From Marinomonas sp. IMCC 4694 (lineage in GTDB: Bacteria > Pseudomonadota > Gammaproteobacteria > Pseudomonadales > Marinomonadaceae), in the NCBI RefSeq assembly GCF_008122525.1, contig NZ_VSRV01000001.1, positions 1,116,001 through 1,180,000 on the forward strand: DNA of 64,000 nt. The letters run 5' to 3'. Below, one piece after another: positions 25,619-35,100 of the stretch. The first letter of the stretch is position 1; the number at the start of each line of letters is the position of its first letter. Position numbers and translations under genes: made by a program. Below the pieces are notes generated by a model. That model worked only from the letters and a program-made list of their open reading frames with translations. It ran no database searches and had not been told where the DNA came from.

Positions 25619-26206
25619 ATGTTGGTTTTAGTGATAGGTTTGGTGATTTTTTTTGGTGTGCATTCTATCGGTATGTTTGCACCAAAGTGGCGTGAAAGAG
25701 CCATGGCACGTGAAGGTTCCCTGCGTTGGAAATTACGCTTTGGTATGATAACCCTGATTGCGACGGGCTTTATTATAATGGGTTATATGCAAATGCGTGT
25801 GGAACCCGTGTGGTTGTGGTTTCCGCCGCTGTGGACGCGCCACGCGTCGGCATTGATGATGCTGGTAGCGTTGTTTTTCGTCGGTTCTGCTTTTATACCC
25901 AACAGTACGATGAAAAACAAAATGGGCTATCCATTGTGGATCGCAGTGAAAATTTGGGCGCTTGCACATTTGCTTAGTAATGGCACTTTGGCGGATGTCA
26001 TGGTGTTTGGTGGCTTTTTGGTATGGGCGATTGTGGGCTTTGCTGTGTATCGCCGTCGAGACCGCAAAGCGGGTGTGGTGTACAAAACGTCCGATAAATC
26101 GAGTCTTCGACCTAATATTGTCTCGTTGGTGTTCGCGATGGTGTCTTGGATCATGATTGCCTTTCATTTGCACCTTGCTCTTATTGGCGTAGCGCCATTT
26201 GTATAA
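25619..26206 (+). CDS. NnrU family membrane protein
   Basis: A 195-residue inner-membrane protein with about five or six hydrophobic segments. LVIFFGVHSIGMFAPKWR and the block KIWALAHLLSNGTLADVMVFGGFLVWAI match NnrU/MAPEG-like proteins, first described beside nitrite/nitric oxide respiration genes. No denitrification genes are near here, so a general role, possibly haem- or isoprenoid-linked as proposed for plant relatives, is more likely. ATG 25619 follows an AAGGG site. Confidence 0.85.
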   Translation: MLVLVIGLVIFFGVHSIGMFAPKWRERAMAREGSLRWKLRFGMITLIATGFIIMGYMQMRVEPVWLWFPPLWTRHASALMMLVALFFVGSAFIPNSTMKNKMGYPLWIAVKIWALAHLLSNGTLADVMVFGGFLVWAIVGFAVYRRRDRKAGVVYKTSDKSSLRPNIVSLVFAMVSWIMIAFHLHLALIGVAPFV

Positions 26207-26295
26207 CGCTATGTATGTGATATTCAAAGTGATAATGCCCGCGTTTTCTGCTATCTTGCGCGGCCATTTTATTGGTAATTTTAGGTAAGACATAG

Positions 26296-27660
26296 ATGAT
26301 TTGTGGATTTGATTACGGCACATCGAACTGCGCCCTGGGTATTGTGCAAGACTCAGCGGTGCGTTTGGTGGCATTGGAAGGCAATCATTCTTTTTTACCC
26401 TCTACGCTTTATGCGTTAGACCGAGACCTAATTACAGAAGCGGTCGGGCGTGGCATGCAAGGGATGACTGCGCGCCATGACTTTGCTCAGTTACGACAAA
26501 ACGCGCTGACTAGAGCGAAGCGTGCACGTTATGAAGAAGACATCGCCGACGACGATCAAACGGTGTTTTTTGGTCGTGCGGCGTTTGAAGAATATTTCCA
26601 ATGGCCGGAAGAAGGCTACTTTGTGAAATCCCCCAAGTCGTTCTTGGGTGGCACCGGCCTGCGTGCGGAGCACATCTATTTTTTCGAAGATATCGTGACC
26701 TTGATGATGCAAAACATCAAACAACGTGCGGAAAAAAGCCTAGGCGCTGAGATCACCCACACTGTGATCGGTCGTCCGGTGAACTTTCAAGGCTTAGACG
26801 CCGAAGCGAGTAATCGACAGGCCTTAGAAATACTCACCACCGCGGGCAAACGGGCGGGATTCAAAGAAATCGAATTTCTGTATGAGCCGATCGCGGCGGG
26901 GTTGGATTTTGAGGTCAAAATGACCGACAACAAAACCGTGTTAGTGGTCGACATCGGTGGCGGCACCACCGACTGCGCCATGGTACGAATGGGGCCAGAT
27001 TACGTCAAAAAAGACGATCGCCGCGGTGACTTTTTGGCTCATACCGGTGAGCGTGTCGGCGGGAACGATTTAGACATACAAATTGCCGGTAAACATCTCA
27101 TGCCGTTGTTTGGTATGGATTCTTTGTTAAAAACCGGTTTGCCCATGCCAACGCAGATGTATTGGAACGCGATCACGACCAATGATGTGTCGGCGATTGC
27201 GACGTTTAACAGTATGGAAACAAAGCATCAGATTACTCAGATGCGTCAAGACGCGGCGCAACCCAAGCTGATCGAACGCTTTATGCGTATGCGTGAAGAA
27301 AAGCACAATTACCACATTGTGCGAAGTGCAGAGGAAGCCAAAATCGCCTTGTCTGACACCCACGAGCATAACGTCTTGTTAAATTACATTGAAGCGGGAC
27401 TGAGTGCGGACATCACTCGTGACAGATTAGCGGCTTCTATTGCGTCGCCGCTGGAAAAAATGTTGAGCTTGATGTCGGCTGCGATAGAGCAAGCTGGTGA
27501 AAAGCCGGATGTGATATACATGACCGGTGGTTCAGCAAAATCGCCTGTTATTCGTGCGGCGATTCAGCAGCGAATTGGCGATATCCCCGTACTAGACGGG
27601 GACCACTTTGGTAGCGTTGCCGCGGGCTTAACTGTCTGGTCTGAACGTCTTTTTAAGTAA
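26296..27660 (+). CDS. yegD: Hsp70 family chaperone-like protein YegD
   Basis: A 454-residue member of the actin/Hsp70 ATPase superfamily, the same length as E. coli YegD (450). ATP-site motifs are DYGTSNCALG (phosphate 1, near 6), VLVVDIGGGTTDCAMV (phosphate 2, near 215) and YMTGGSAKSPVI (adenosine, near 412). It lacks the substrate-binding domain of DnaK. Its cellular role is not established; no co-chaperone gene lies nearby. It stands alone between nnrU-like and the riboswitch. Confidence 0.92.
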   Translation: MICGFDYGTSNCALGIVQDSAVRLVALEGNHSFLPSTLYALDRDLITEAVGRGMQGMTARHDFAQLRQNALTRAKRARYEEDIADDDQTVFFGRAAFEEYFQWPEEGYFVKSPKSFLGGTGLRAEHIYFFEDIVTLMMQNIKQRAEKSLGAEITHTVIGRPVNFQGLDAEASNRQALEILTTAGKRAGFKEIEFLYEPIAAGLDFEVKMTDNKTVLVVDIGGGTTDCAMVRMGPDYVKKDDRRGDFLAHTGERVGGNDLDIQIAGKHLMPLFGMDSLLKTGLPMPTQMYWNAITTNDVSAIATFNSMETKHQITQMRQDAAQPKLIERFMRMREEKHNYHIVRSAEEAKIALSDTHEHNVLLNYIEAGLSADITRDRLAASIASPLEKMLSLMSAAIEQAGEKPDVIYMTGGSAKSPVIRAAIQQRIGDIPVLDGDHFGSVAAGLTVWSERLFK

Positions 27661-27867
27661 TATGCTTGGTTGTTTAGAATGTTTTTGTGTGTTTTTTTAG
27701 ATTATAGTCAGAAAATACCATGCATTAAGTGGGCTGTGGATGAGTCGCGTTCTGATGAGCATGAAAAGTATTCTTGCTGGCATGACTATTTGCTCTTGAT
27801 TGGTTGCTTAACCTCTCATAAAACTTTAGGCTTCCAGCCTGCGATAGCACGCTATTTAGTGTGCTTA

Positions 27868-28060
27868 TCGATTCTTGTAAAGGTGCTCAAATACGAGTGA
27901 AACGGGAAACAGGTGCGAGTTTGAACAAAGCCTGTGCTGCCCCCGCAACGGTAGATCAGCGATGTGTTTTTTCTTATTGCCACTGTTTGATTATGGGAAG
28001 GAATGAGAATCGCAAAAACACAGTATTCCCCTACGCTGATGAGTCCGGAGACCGGCCTTT
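27868..28060 (+). promoter_or_regulatory. cobalamin riboswitch
   Basis: The leader contains the conserved elements in order: AAGGTGCTC near 27880, GTGAAACGGGAAACAGGTGC at 27897-27916, the B12 box GCCTGTGCTGCCCCCGCAAC with GGTA at 27930-27953, and GAGTCCGGAGACCGGCC at 28041-28057. These are hallmarks of adenosylcobalamin riboswitches. A T-rich segment follows a possible GCC/GGGC stem around 28055-28076, but the expression platform is not clear. The gene controlled starts at 28155. Confidence 0.95.
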
Positions 28061-28154
28061 ATTGTTGGGCTTTTTATGAGCAACGTGTGTTGTATTAAAA
28101 GTCGTTGAATTTGAATCATACGGGTGTGTATGACATTTATTTTGGAGGCACATT

Positions 28155-28826
28155 GTGCATATTGAACCAGGCGTTGTAGACGGCGCTAAAATTGTTTTAA
28201 GTTACGCTACGGCGTTAGCGGCGTTTGGCTTTTCTGCGAAAGCGTCCATCGACATGATCAAAAAAGACGGATTTATGTCCTTGGTGGGGCGCAGTGTATT
28301 CACGACGCTGCTTGTGTTTGCTTTTTTTGAAATATTGCCCCATCAAACGGTGGGTGTCTCCGAAGTGCATCTTATTTTGGGTTCAACTTTGTTTCTGATC
28401 TTTGGTCCAGCGGCGGCGTCCATTGGGCTTATTTTGGGATTACTCACTCAAGGCGTTCTGTTGGCGCAGTTTGACCTGCCTCAATACGGTATGAATGTGA
28501 CCACATTGTTGTTGCCATTGTTTGCTATGTCTGTGGTTGCGCGTCGCACGATTGCGGCCAATACTGCTTACGTGGATATTAGCTACCAACAAGCATTCAA
28601 ATTGTCTTTGACTTACCAAGGCGGCATCGTAGCTTGGGTAGCGTTTTGGGCATTTTATGGACAAGGTTTTGGTGCTGAGAATCTAGCGTCAGTGGCGACC
28701 TTTGGTATGGCGTACCTGAGCGTGGTTTTGCTTGAGCCCTTGTTAGACCTTGCGGTACTAGCGAGTGCAAAAAACCTCCAACGTTTCAAAAAATCTACAT
28801 TGATTGAAGCGCGCTTGTTTCACTGA
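28155..28826 (+). CDS. CbiM-like cobalt transporter membrane protein under B12 control
   Basis: The 223-residue protein starts at GTG 28155 (GGAGG six bases upstream) with Met-His-Ile-Glu-Pro-Gly, and the N-terminal Met-His pair is what binds cobalt in CbiM proteins. Six or so hydrophobic helices follow, with LIFGPAAASIGLILGLLTQGVLL recalling the CbiM core. Riboswitch control supports a role in cobalt or corrinoid supply. No CbiN, CbiQ or CbiO gene is adjacent, so it is either a solo transporter or shares components encoded elsewhere. A loose family match; substrate is inference. Confidence 0.75.
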   Translation: MHIEPGVVDGAKIVLSYATALAAFGFSAKASIDMIKKDGFMSLVGRSVFTTLLVFAFFEILPHQTVGVSEVHLILGSTLFLIFGPAAASIGLILGLLTQGVLLAQFDLPQYGMNVTTLLLPLFAMSVVARRTIAANTAYVDISYQQAFKLSLTYQGGIVAWVAFWAFYGQGFGAENLASVATFGMAYLSVVLLEPLLDLAVLASAKNLQRFKKSTLIEARLFH

Positions 28827-28856
28827 TCAACGGGTTTTAGCATTCCAAACGGTAAG

Positions 28857-28894
28857 ATACCCAAGCAGTCGCTGCGCTACTTGGGTATTTTTTG
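28857..28894 (+). terminator. Rho-independent terminator after the CbiM-like gene
   Basis: ATACCCAAG and CTTGGGTAT pair around an inner CAG/CTG stem, followed by a T-run. It lies just before the convergent LysR gene. Confidence 0.88.
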
Positions 28895-28898
28895 TTTT

Positions 28899-29789
28899 CT
28901 AAACACGCTGACGTTCGCTTTGACTGTGTTCAATCACAAAATCGAGAAAAGCGCGGTTGGCTTTAGATAGGTAACTATTTTTACGCCAAGCGATGTTGAG
29001 ATCGAGCCAAATGGGCGGGTCAAACGAGCGAGTGATCAGTTGGTCGTCGTCTTCAATGACCATGGCCAGCAAAGTAGACACGCCAAAGCCTTGTTGAGTA
29101 ATGGACTTAATCAGCGGAATCAAATTGGTTTCGAAGCCAATTTTAGGCGTTCGTTGACACGCTTTTGCCAATTTATCGACGATGCGCCGATGAAAGAATC
29201 CTTCTTTAAACATCACTAATTCTTCGTCAAAAAACGCTTCTGGCGAGATCTTGTCCAGTTGGCTAAAAGGGTGGTCTGTTGCAATGGTGACCAGCATTTC
29301 TTCCCTGAGTAGCGCTCGAGTGTCTAAGCTGTCTGGCAATGTTTCGGCCACGATCACGCTCAAATCCAGCTCGCCTTTTTCGAGCATTTGCTGAAGCTGC
29401 CAAGTGCCACCTTCAATGACTTTTAAAGTGAGTGTTGGGTGTCGATGTCGAAACGCCATTAAAATGGGGGGGAAATAATACGATCCCAGCATGCTGGGAA
29501 TCCCTACGCGAACTTCCCCTTGGCTAAGGCCTTTGAGTTCACTCATTTCAAGCAGGGCTTCGTCGGTCGCCTGAATGATTTTTTCTGCATGCAGTAAGAG
29601 CTTCTTACCTTCATCGGTTAGGCCGATATTGCGATCGGCACGATGAATCAGGGTCAAGCCCAGATCTTGTTCGAGTTTTTTAATCGCCATACTGACGGCA
29701 GGTTGTGCCACCTTTAGCTGCTGAGCGGCCTGGGTGAAGCTGGCCGTGTTGGCAATGGCAATAAAATAGCGCAAGGGTTTAATGTCCAT
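28899..29789 (-). CDS. LysR family transcriptional regulator
   Basis: A 296-residue LysR protein: N-terminal winged helix-turn-helix (MDIKPLRYFIAIANTASF, then AAQQLKVAQPAVSMAIKKLE) and a C-terminal periplasmic-binding-protein-like effector domain from about 90 to 290. ATG 29789 has AAGG in place; two TTG codons upstream are less likely. It is divergent from an MFS transporter gene with 115 bases between starts, so it probably controls that transporter and itself. The ligand is unknown. Confidence 0.92.
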   Translation of the reverse strand: MDIKPLRYFIAIANTASFTQAAQQLKVAQPAVSMAIKKLEQDLGLTLIHRADRNIGLTDEGKKLLLHAEKIIQATDEALLEMSELKGLSQGEVRVGIPSMLGSYYFPPILMAFRHRHPTLTLKVIEGGTWQLQQMLEKGELDLSVIVAETLPDSLDTRALLREEMLVTIATDHPFSQLDKISPEAFFDEELVMFKEGFFHRRIVDKLAKACQRTPKIGFETNLIPLIKSITQQGFGVSTLLAMVIEDDDQLITRSFDPPIWLDLNIAWRKNSYLSKANRAFLDFVIEHSQSERQRV

Positions 29790-29904
29790 CAACAAACCTT
29801 ATGAATTGAATAAATTACATATATTTTATTGATAAATGACGCCAGCGTATAGTGGCCCCCTTGTTTCATTTTACGTGGGGGTTGTTACCCCAGTGGAGTC
29901 TCGT

Positions 29905-31101
29905 GTGATCGAAGTAGGCAGTGCGGTGTTTTGGCGAGGGACTTTGGCCTTGGTTATTGGGTCTTTTATGATTTTTTCGAATGTGTACGTAACGCAGCCT
30001 CTGTTGCCCATGATCGCCAATGAATTTGACATTACGCCCTTGCAAGCCAGTGCGAGCTTTACGATTACCACATTGACTTTGGGTATTTCTTTGTTGTTCT
30101 ACGGGCCGATTTCCGACGCATTAGGCCGTAAAGGCATCATGGTGATGACCATGGTCGGCATTACGTTAACCACGTTTTGTTTATCGTTGGTAAAGAGTTA
30201 TGACATGTTGTTGGCGTTGCGTGGTTTACAGGGATTTTTTCTTGCGGGGTTACCGGCTATCGCGGTGGCGTATCTGGGCGACGAATACACCCCAGAAGCG
30301 TTGTTGGTGGCCGTGGGCTTGTACATCAGTGGCAACACCTTGGGTGGCATTGGTGGACGTTTGATTGGGGGCTTTGTGGGGGAATGGCTGGGGTACTCCG
30401 CCGCGTTCAGCGTGATGAGTGTGATCAGCCTATTGTGCTTGTTGGCGTTTTTTATTTTATTGCCGACCTCACGGCACTTTGAACCCAAGCCGCTTCGCGT
30501 TGGTCATATTGTGTCGAACATGAAAAGCCACTTACAGAACCGTCGTTTGTTAACCTGTTATTTGATTGGTGGCTTTAGCTTTTTTATTTTTATCAATCAG
30601 TACAGTTATGTGACGTTCGTATTGGAAGCTGAGCCATATGGCTTGTCAGCGAAATACGTTGGTTTATTGTTTTTGACCTATTTGTCGGGCACCTTGGGTT
30701 CGGCTATTTCGGGTAAGCTTGCTAAGCGTTGGAGTCAGCCAAACATCATGGTGCTGGGCACGGGTATTTTTATGATGGGGTCGTTGGTGACGCTTGGTGA
30801 TTCCTTGTTGGCGATTATCCTTGGTTTGCTGATCAACAGTTTTGGTTTTTTCTTGTGTCATTCGACGACCAGTGGGTTTGTTAGTCGTAACGCCAAACAC
30901 GCCAAAGCCAGCGCGTCGTCTTTGTATTTGGTGTTCTATTATTTGGGTGCGAGTTTGGGGGGGTTCTACCTTGATCCTTTTTGGCAGGCGAAGGGTTGGA
31001 CAGGAGTCATTATGGGCTCTTGGATCGTGCTAGGTTTGGTTTTGTTAGCGGGTCTTAGTTTGATTCGTCGACACAACAAAGCGCTGCAGATGGCACAATA
31101 A
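29905..31101 (+). CDS. MFS transporter, YnfM/AraJ-like efflux family
   Basis: A 398-residue, 12-helix major facilitator. NVYVTQPLLPMIANEFDITPLQASAS and the MFS motif A GPISDALGRKGIMV are typical of the YnfM subfamily of drug/metabolite exporters. GTG 29905 is chosen because GGAG lies six bases upstream; the upstream in-frame ATG 29836 would put most of the promoter inside the gene. The divergent LysR gene suggests substrate-induced expression. The exported compound is unknown. Confidence 0.9.
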   Translation: MIEVGSAVFWRGTLALVIGSFMIFSNVYVTQPLLPMIANEFDITPLQASASFTITTLTLGISLLFYGPISDALGRKGIMVMTMVGITLTTFCLSLVKSYDMLLALRGLQGFFLAGLPAIAVAYLGDEYTPEALLVAVGLYISGNTLGGIGGRLIGGFVGEWLGYSAAFSVMSVISLLCLLAFFILLPTSRHFEPKPLRVGHIVSNMKSHLQNRRLLTCYLIGGFSFFIFINQYSYVTFVLEAEPYGLSAKYVGLLFLTYLSGTLGSAISGKLAKRWSQPNIMVLGTGIFMMGSLVTLGDSLLAIILGLLINSFGFFLCHSTTSGFVSRNAKHAKASASSLYLVFYYLGASLGGFYLDPFWQAKGWTGVIMGSWIVLGLVLLAGLSLIRRHNKALQMAQ

Positions 31102-31173
31102 ACTGTCATAACAGCGGATTTATAATTACCATATGATCGATTGAATCATTAAGTGCCTAATGCTGAGTAAATT

Positions 31174-31593
31174 ATGAACACCAAAGTCTATAAAGAAGTA
31201 CTGTACCTTGCTAAAGAATTAATGAGCTGCGCCCATAAAAAAGACCAAGCGGGTTTTGATGCTTTTTATGCCGAATTGCAGCAATTGTGTGATGAAAACG
31301 ACGGCACAGATAAAGATCATCCGGTGCAGTGGGAAACATTAGGGGATTTTACCGATGATTTGGAAGAGGCGATTAAAATCTACGATAAAGCACTGGTGAA
31401 AGCCTTAGCGATTAATTCGAAAGATTATTTATCCTCGTTAGGCTTTGCGGCAGCGACGTTAAAAATTGAGCTAGGAGATACGGTTGGTGCGATAGCGTAT
31501 TTAGAGCAGGCTAAAATACACAGCAATAAAATCATCGATAAAGAGCTCAAAGCGGAAATCCATGACGTACTAAAAGCCTTACAAGACGTTTAA
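31174..31593 (+). CDS. small TPR-like hypothetical protein
   Basis: A 139-residue acidic, all-helical protein. The stretch LEEAIKIYDKALVKALAINSKDYLSSLGFAAATLKIELGD and VGAIAYLEQAKI has the spacing of tetratricopeptide helices (A-x3-Y-x-x-A-L, G-x2-A-x-A-x-L), implying a protein-binding scaffold. No signal peptide. It stands alone with its own terminator. Function not recognised. Confidence 0.75.
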   Translation: MNTKVYKEVLYLAKELMSCAHKKDQAGFDAFYAELQQLCDENDGTDKDHPVQWETLGDFTDDLEEAIKIYDKALVKALAINSKDYLSSLGFAAATLKIELGDTVGAIAYLEQAKIHSNKIIDKELKAEIHDVLKALQDV

Positions 31594-31682
31594 AAAGTCG
31601 TTTTAAGCAGGGAGTGTTTAGGTGCGATGACCCCAAGTAATTTAACAATTTTTTTAAATTAGATCGCTGAAGCAAAAAATAT

Positions 31683-31708
31683 AAAAGTGGATCAATTGAT
31701 CCACTTTT
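31683..31708. terminator. perfect palindromic terminator
   Basis: AAAAGTGGATCAA and TTGATCCACTTTT form an uninterrupted palindrome with T-runs on both strands, placed between the convergent TPR-like and DUF465 genes. Confidence 0.85.
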
Positions 31709-31738
31709 TATGGTACTGACCACACATACAGTGTTATT

Positions 31739-31999
31739 TTACGCTTTTATTGACGCGAGTTTGGAGGCTTTAATATAACCTTGAATCGTATCTTTTAACT
31801 GCAAACGTTGCTTCTTCAATTTCTCTTCTTCTAGCGTTGTTGATGGAATAATCTCTTGTTCCATTTTCGCCACCTCTTTCGTTAGGTGATGGTATTCGTC
31901 GTATAGCTTTTTAAAATGTGCATCGTCCATTTTTAACTGGTGTATATCGTCTTTAAATTCTGGAAATTCGTTCACTAAGCTATGATTTTCAATCGGCAT
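31739..31999 (-). CDS. DUF465 (YdcH-like) protein
   Basis: An 86-residue, highly charged helical protein with the YdcH/DUF465 pattern F-x-x-L-x-x-x-y-H-x-L...E (FKKLYDEYHHLTKEVAKMEQEI) and the later EEEKLKKQRLQLKDTI coiled coil. These small proteins are widespread and of unknown role. It is flanked by a terminator and by the large DUF748 gene. Confidence 0.88.
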   Translation of the reverse strand: MPIENHSLVNEFPEFKDDIHQLKMDDAHFKKLYDEYHHLTKEVAKMEQEIIPSTTLEEEKLKKQRLQLKDTIQGYIKASKLASIKA

Positions 32000-32150
32000 A
32001 CTGGCCTCCTTGGTTATTATCTTTATACCTAGAATAGCTTAGTTAATGCTGTTGTAACTTGATGCGTGTCAAGTTTTACACTTTCTGTTCGCTCTGGTTA
32101 TCGTGTCCTTTCTATGGCTATTTATTATATCTGGCACATTAGATCTGACG

Positions 32151-35100
32151 TTAGAAATTCAGCTCGATACGCGGTGGGCTGTTTTTACCTAAATCTACTT
32201 CTGGCGAGCACACAAACACTCTTGAAGAAGGGATGCCTTCTTTTACCAAGTAGTCTTTTAAGTGATTAGCTCGCGCTTGTGCCAGCGCTTTAGCGGTCTC
32301 TTGCTGGGTGTTATTCAGTGTTGCCGGCGGATTTTCTAGGGCAAGGTCAAGGTAGCTGGCTACTCCGCAGGCTTTTAATTGGCTGTCTTCTTTGTCTTTC
32401 ATCAGAGCAGCAAGCTGAGATAAAAACGGGGTTTGGCGTTCGTTGAGGTTTTCATCGCCAACGTCAAATAGCAGCGGTTCAACACGGATTTTGAGCAACT
32501 GATCCCCAGCGAATTGCGCAATACTGATGACGTTCGCATACGGTATGAAGGTCTGCATCAAATAGCTGCTAGAGGCGGTGTAAAGTGCTTTTTTAACCGG
32601 CAAAAACAGAAAGTCTCGCCAGCCAAACTCTGGGTTATCAATGTCGCCTGAAAAGGGGATATCCAGTTCAATGGTGTTGTTGCTGTCTTTTAAAATCCCC
32701 ACAGCAATGTTCAGCGGTACAGCGCCTGCTTTTATTACCGAGCTGCTGTCTTGGCGCCCTCCAAGATCAAATTCCCGCAACACAATGTGAGAGCTGCCAT
32801 CGAGCACACCCTCGTTGGCGTGCAATGTGAGGTCTAAATCCAATTGCCCCGAATCGATCTGATAGCCTAAAACACTGGCAATATAGGAGGAAAAAGGCGG
32901 TAATTCTGCTTCTCGAACCCTAAATTGACTGTTCAATGTGAGTCGGTCGGCGAGAGGCTGAATCGTCACGTCGCCCTCTAAAATGGCGTACTTATCGTTG
33001 CGTGCTTTAAGAGTGACCAGCGTTTGTTGGTCTTTTTTCTGAGTATTGAGATGTCTCAAAGACAAGATTTCAATGTCGACTGAGCGCTGAAGAGCCGGCG
33101 AAATGCGGTTGTCTTGAACATAAAAAGTAGATTTTCCGGTGGTATCGTAGCGGTCTATTATTAGGTAATAGGGGACTTTAAAGGCGTTTTGTTGTTCGAC
33201 ATCGACATCGATATCTACATTGGCTTTGGGCAGAGTATCTTGTGATTTTGGTGTCGACGCCGCCTGTTGTTCAGCGTCAATGAAAACAAGGTTTTCAAGG
33301 CGTTTTTGTGCATCCAAAATAACGTTGACGTTAAAGGTATCAGCGGTGATTCGATGTATTTCAGCACCTTCCTGGTTCGCTTTTAACTGTTCAATGTTAA
33401 GGGCGCCAATATGGCTTAAAGCGGGCAATGGGGTTTGATTGTTATCGTCTGCAATTTGCTGCGACAGCACTAAATCCTGTAGTGAAAGTTGTGCGAGCGA
33501 CACGTCGTAGTGTTTACCTTGTTGGCGGAACGATACGCCACTTAGCTCGACTTCTTCCCAAGACGCTAAACGCTTATTATGATTCAGAATACTGTCTAAA
33601 GATTCGCTCGACAGATTGAGATTTGCGGCTTCAATGCTGGGTTCCTGTTCCCCCTCCAACTGGACGGTTAACAGATCTGCGTTTAAATTGGCGGCTGTCA
33701 ACGAGATTTGTGTTCCATCTGCTTGTTCGGCGCTTAAACCTTGGATGTCGAGAGTGAGTTGACGATTCTCAGCGGTCAGTGTGTTGCCCTTTTTTTGCAA
33801 TAATAGGGTGTTGCTAAAGCTTAATGCATCGTAATGAGCCTGATTGCCAGCTTGTTGTATGGATAGGTCTTGGCTGTTGATGGCTGCGGTGACAACGGCG
33901 GTGAGGGCTGACGGTGTTGTATCGAGCGTATCGAGATCTTGCGGCGTATGCAATGTGGCGTCTACATCGCTGAGTGTTAGGGCTAGGTGCTCATTGTGTA
34001 GAGCAAGATCGTCTAGTGCAACGGACAGTCCATGAACGTCTAACTGTGTTGAGAGGGTTTTAGCCGATAAGTCAGTCGGATCACGTGAGACTTTGAAGGG
34101 TGACCACAACGACAACGCATCAAATTGCATGGTCTGGTTTCCCTGATTTAGTAATGCGTTGCTAGACGTTGCTTTTAACTCTCCTGAGATCGACAGGTTG
34201 GCATTATTTTGTTTTATATCAAAAGGCGTCACCAGTGTGACGGTATCAAACTGGGCTTTTTGCTCATCTTGGGCAAACTGTGGTTTGAGCATGCTGACAT
34301 TAAGACGACCATTGGCTGCAATGTCATTCTCGTTTTGCAACACATCAAATGGTAACGTCAATGCCAGTTCATCGTACTCTACGGTTTGTTCCGCTTGGCG
34401 AAAATGCAGCTGCTCAGACACGATATTAAGCATACCAGAGGCCGTTAATTTTTCGCCATTTTGTTCGATATGTAAAGGCGAGCCTAGGGTGAGAAGAGCA
34501 AACTTCAGAGTCTGATTTTTTTGAGTGAAAGACGCATGGCTAGCCTGTAAATCAAAGGCGCCTTTGACTGAAAATTGAGTTGGAGAAGCAAAGGTAAGTT
34601 CTGAATCCTGAACATGAAAAGACGTCGACTGTGTGCTGGCCTGGCTTTGCTGATCTGTGAATAGGGTTAGGTCCTCGCCTTGAACTTGAAGGTTAAGCTT
34701 TTTAACGTTTAGAGACGTCGCGCCATTCATGCTGGTTTGCAAGACTTGAAGGTTAGATGTCAGGTCCACTTGCCCTTTGCTTTGGTTAAATGGTGCGGGG
34801 ATGAAGTGGCGAAAATCTTCTAACCACAAACGGGTATTGTCAATATTAACGCTCGCCTGAGCCTGCTCGGGCGAGTAATCAAATTGGCTTCTTATCGACA
34901 CTTTAGTGCTGTTTATCAAGGCCGACAGCGAAAGGTCGCCTTGCCAGGTTAAGGCTTGCCCAAACAAATCATTTACCGTTAGTTCGGCTACGCGAAGCGT
35001 GTCTTGCATGGCAGGTAAGGTTAAGTCAGGTTGCTGAGAGACATTGACCTGGCTATTGGTGAAAGTAAATACCGGCAAGGAGATGGTCCAAGCACTTTCT

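Noticed and set aside
25733..26374. 213-codon minus-strand frame across nnrU-like and yegD
   Set aside because: Composition is rich in His, Arg and Gln as expected from an antisense frame; it crosses two plus-strand genes with clear family motifs.
27670..27900. 76-codon frame before the cobalamin riboswitch
   Set aside because: Cys/Leu-rich without a motif, no good ribosome site, and its end runs into the conserved riboswitch core.
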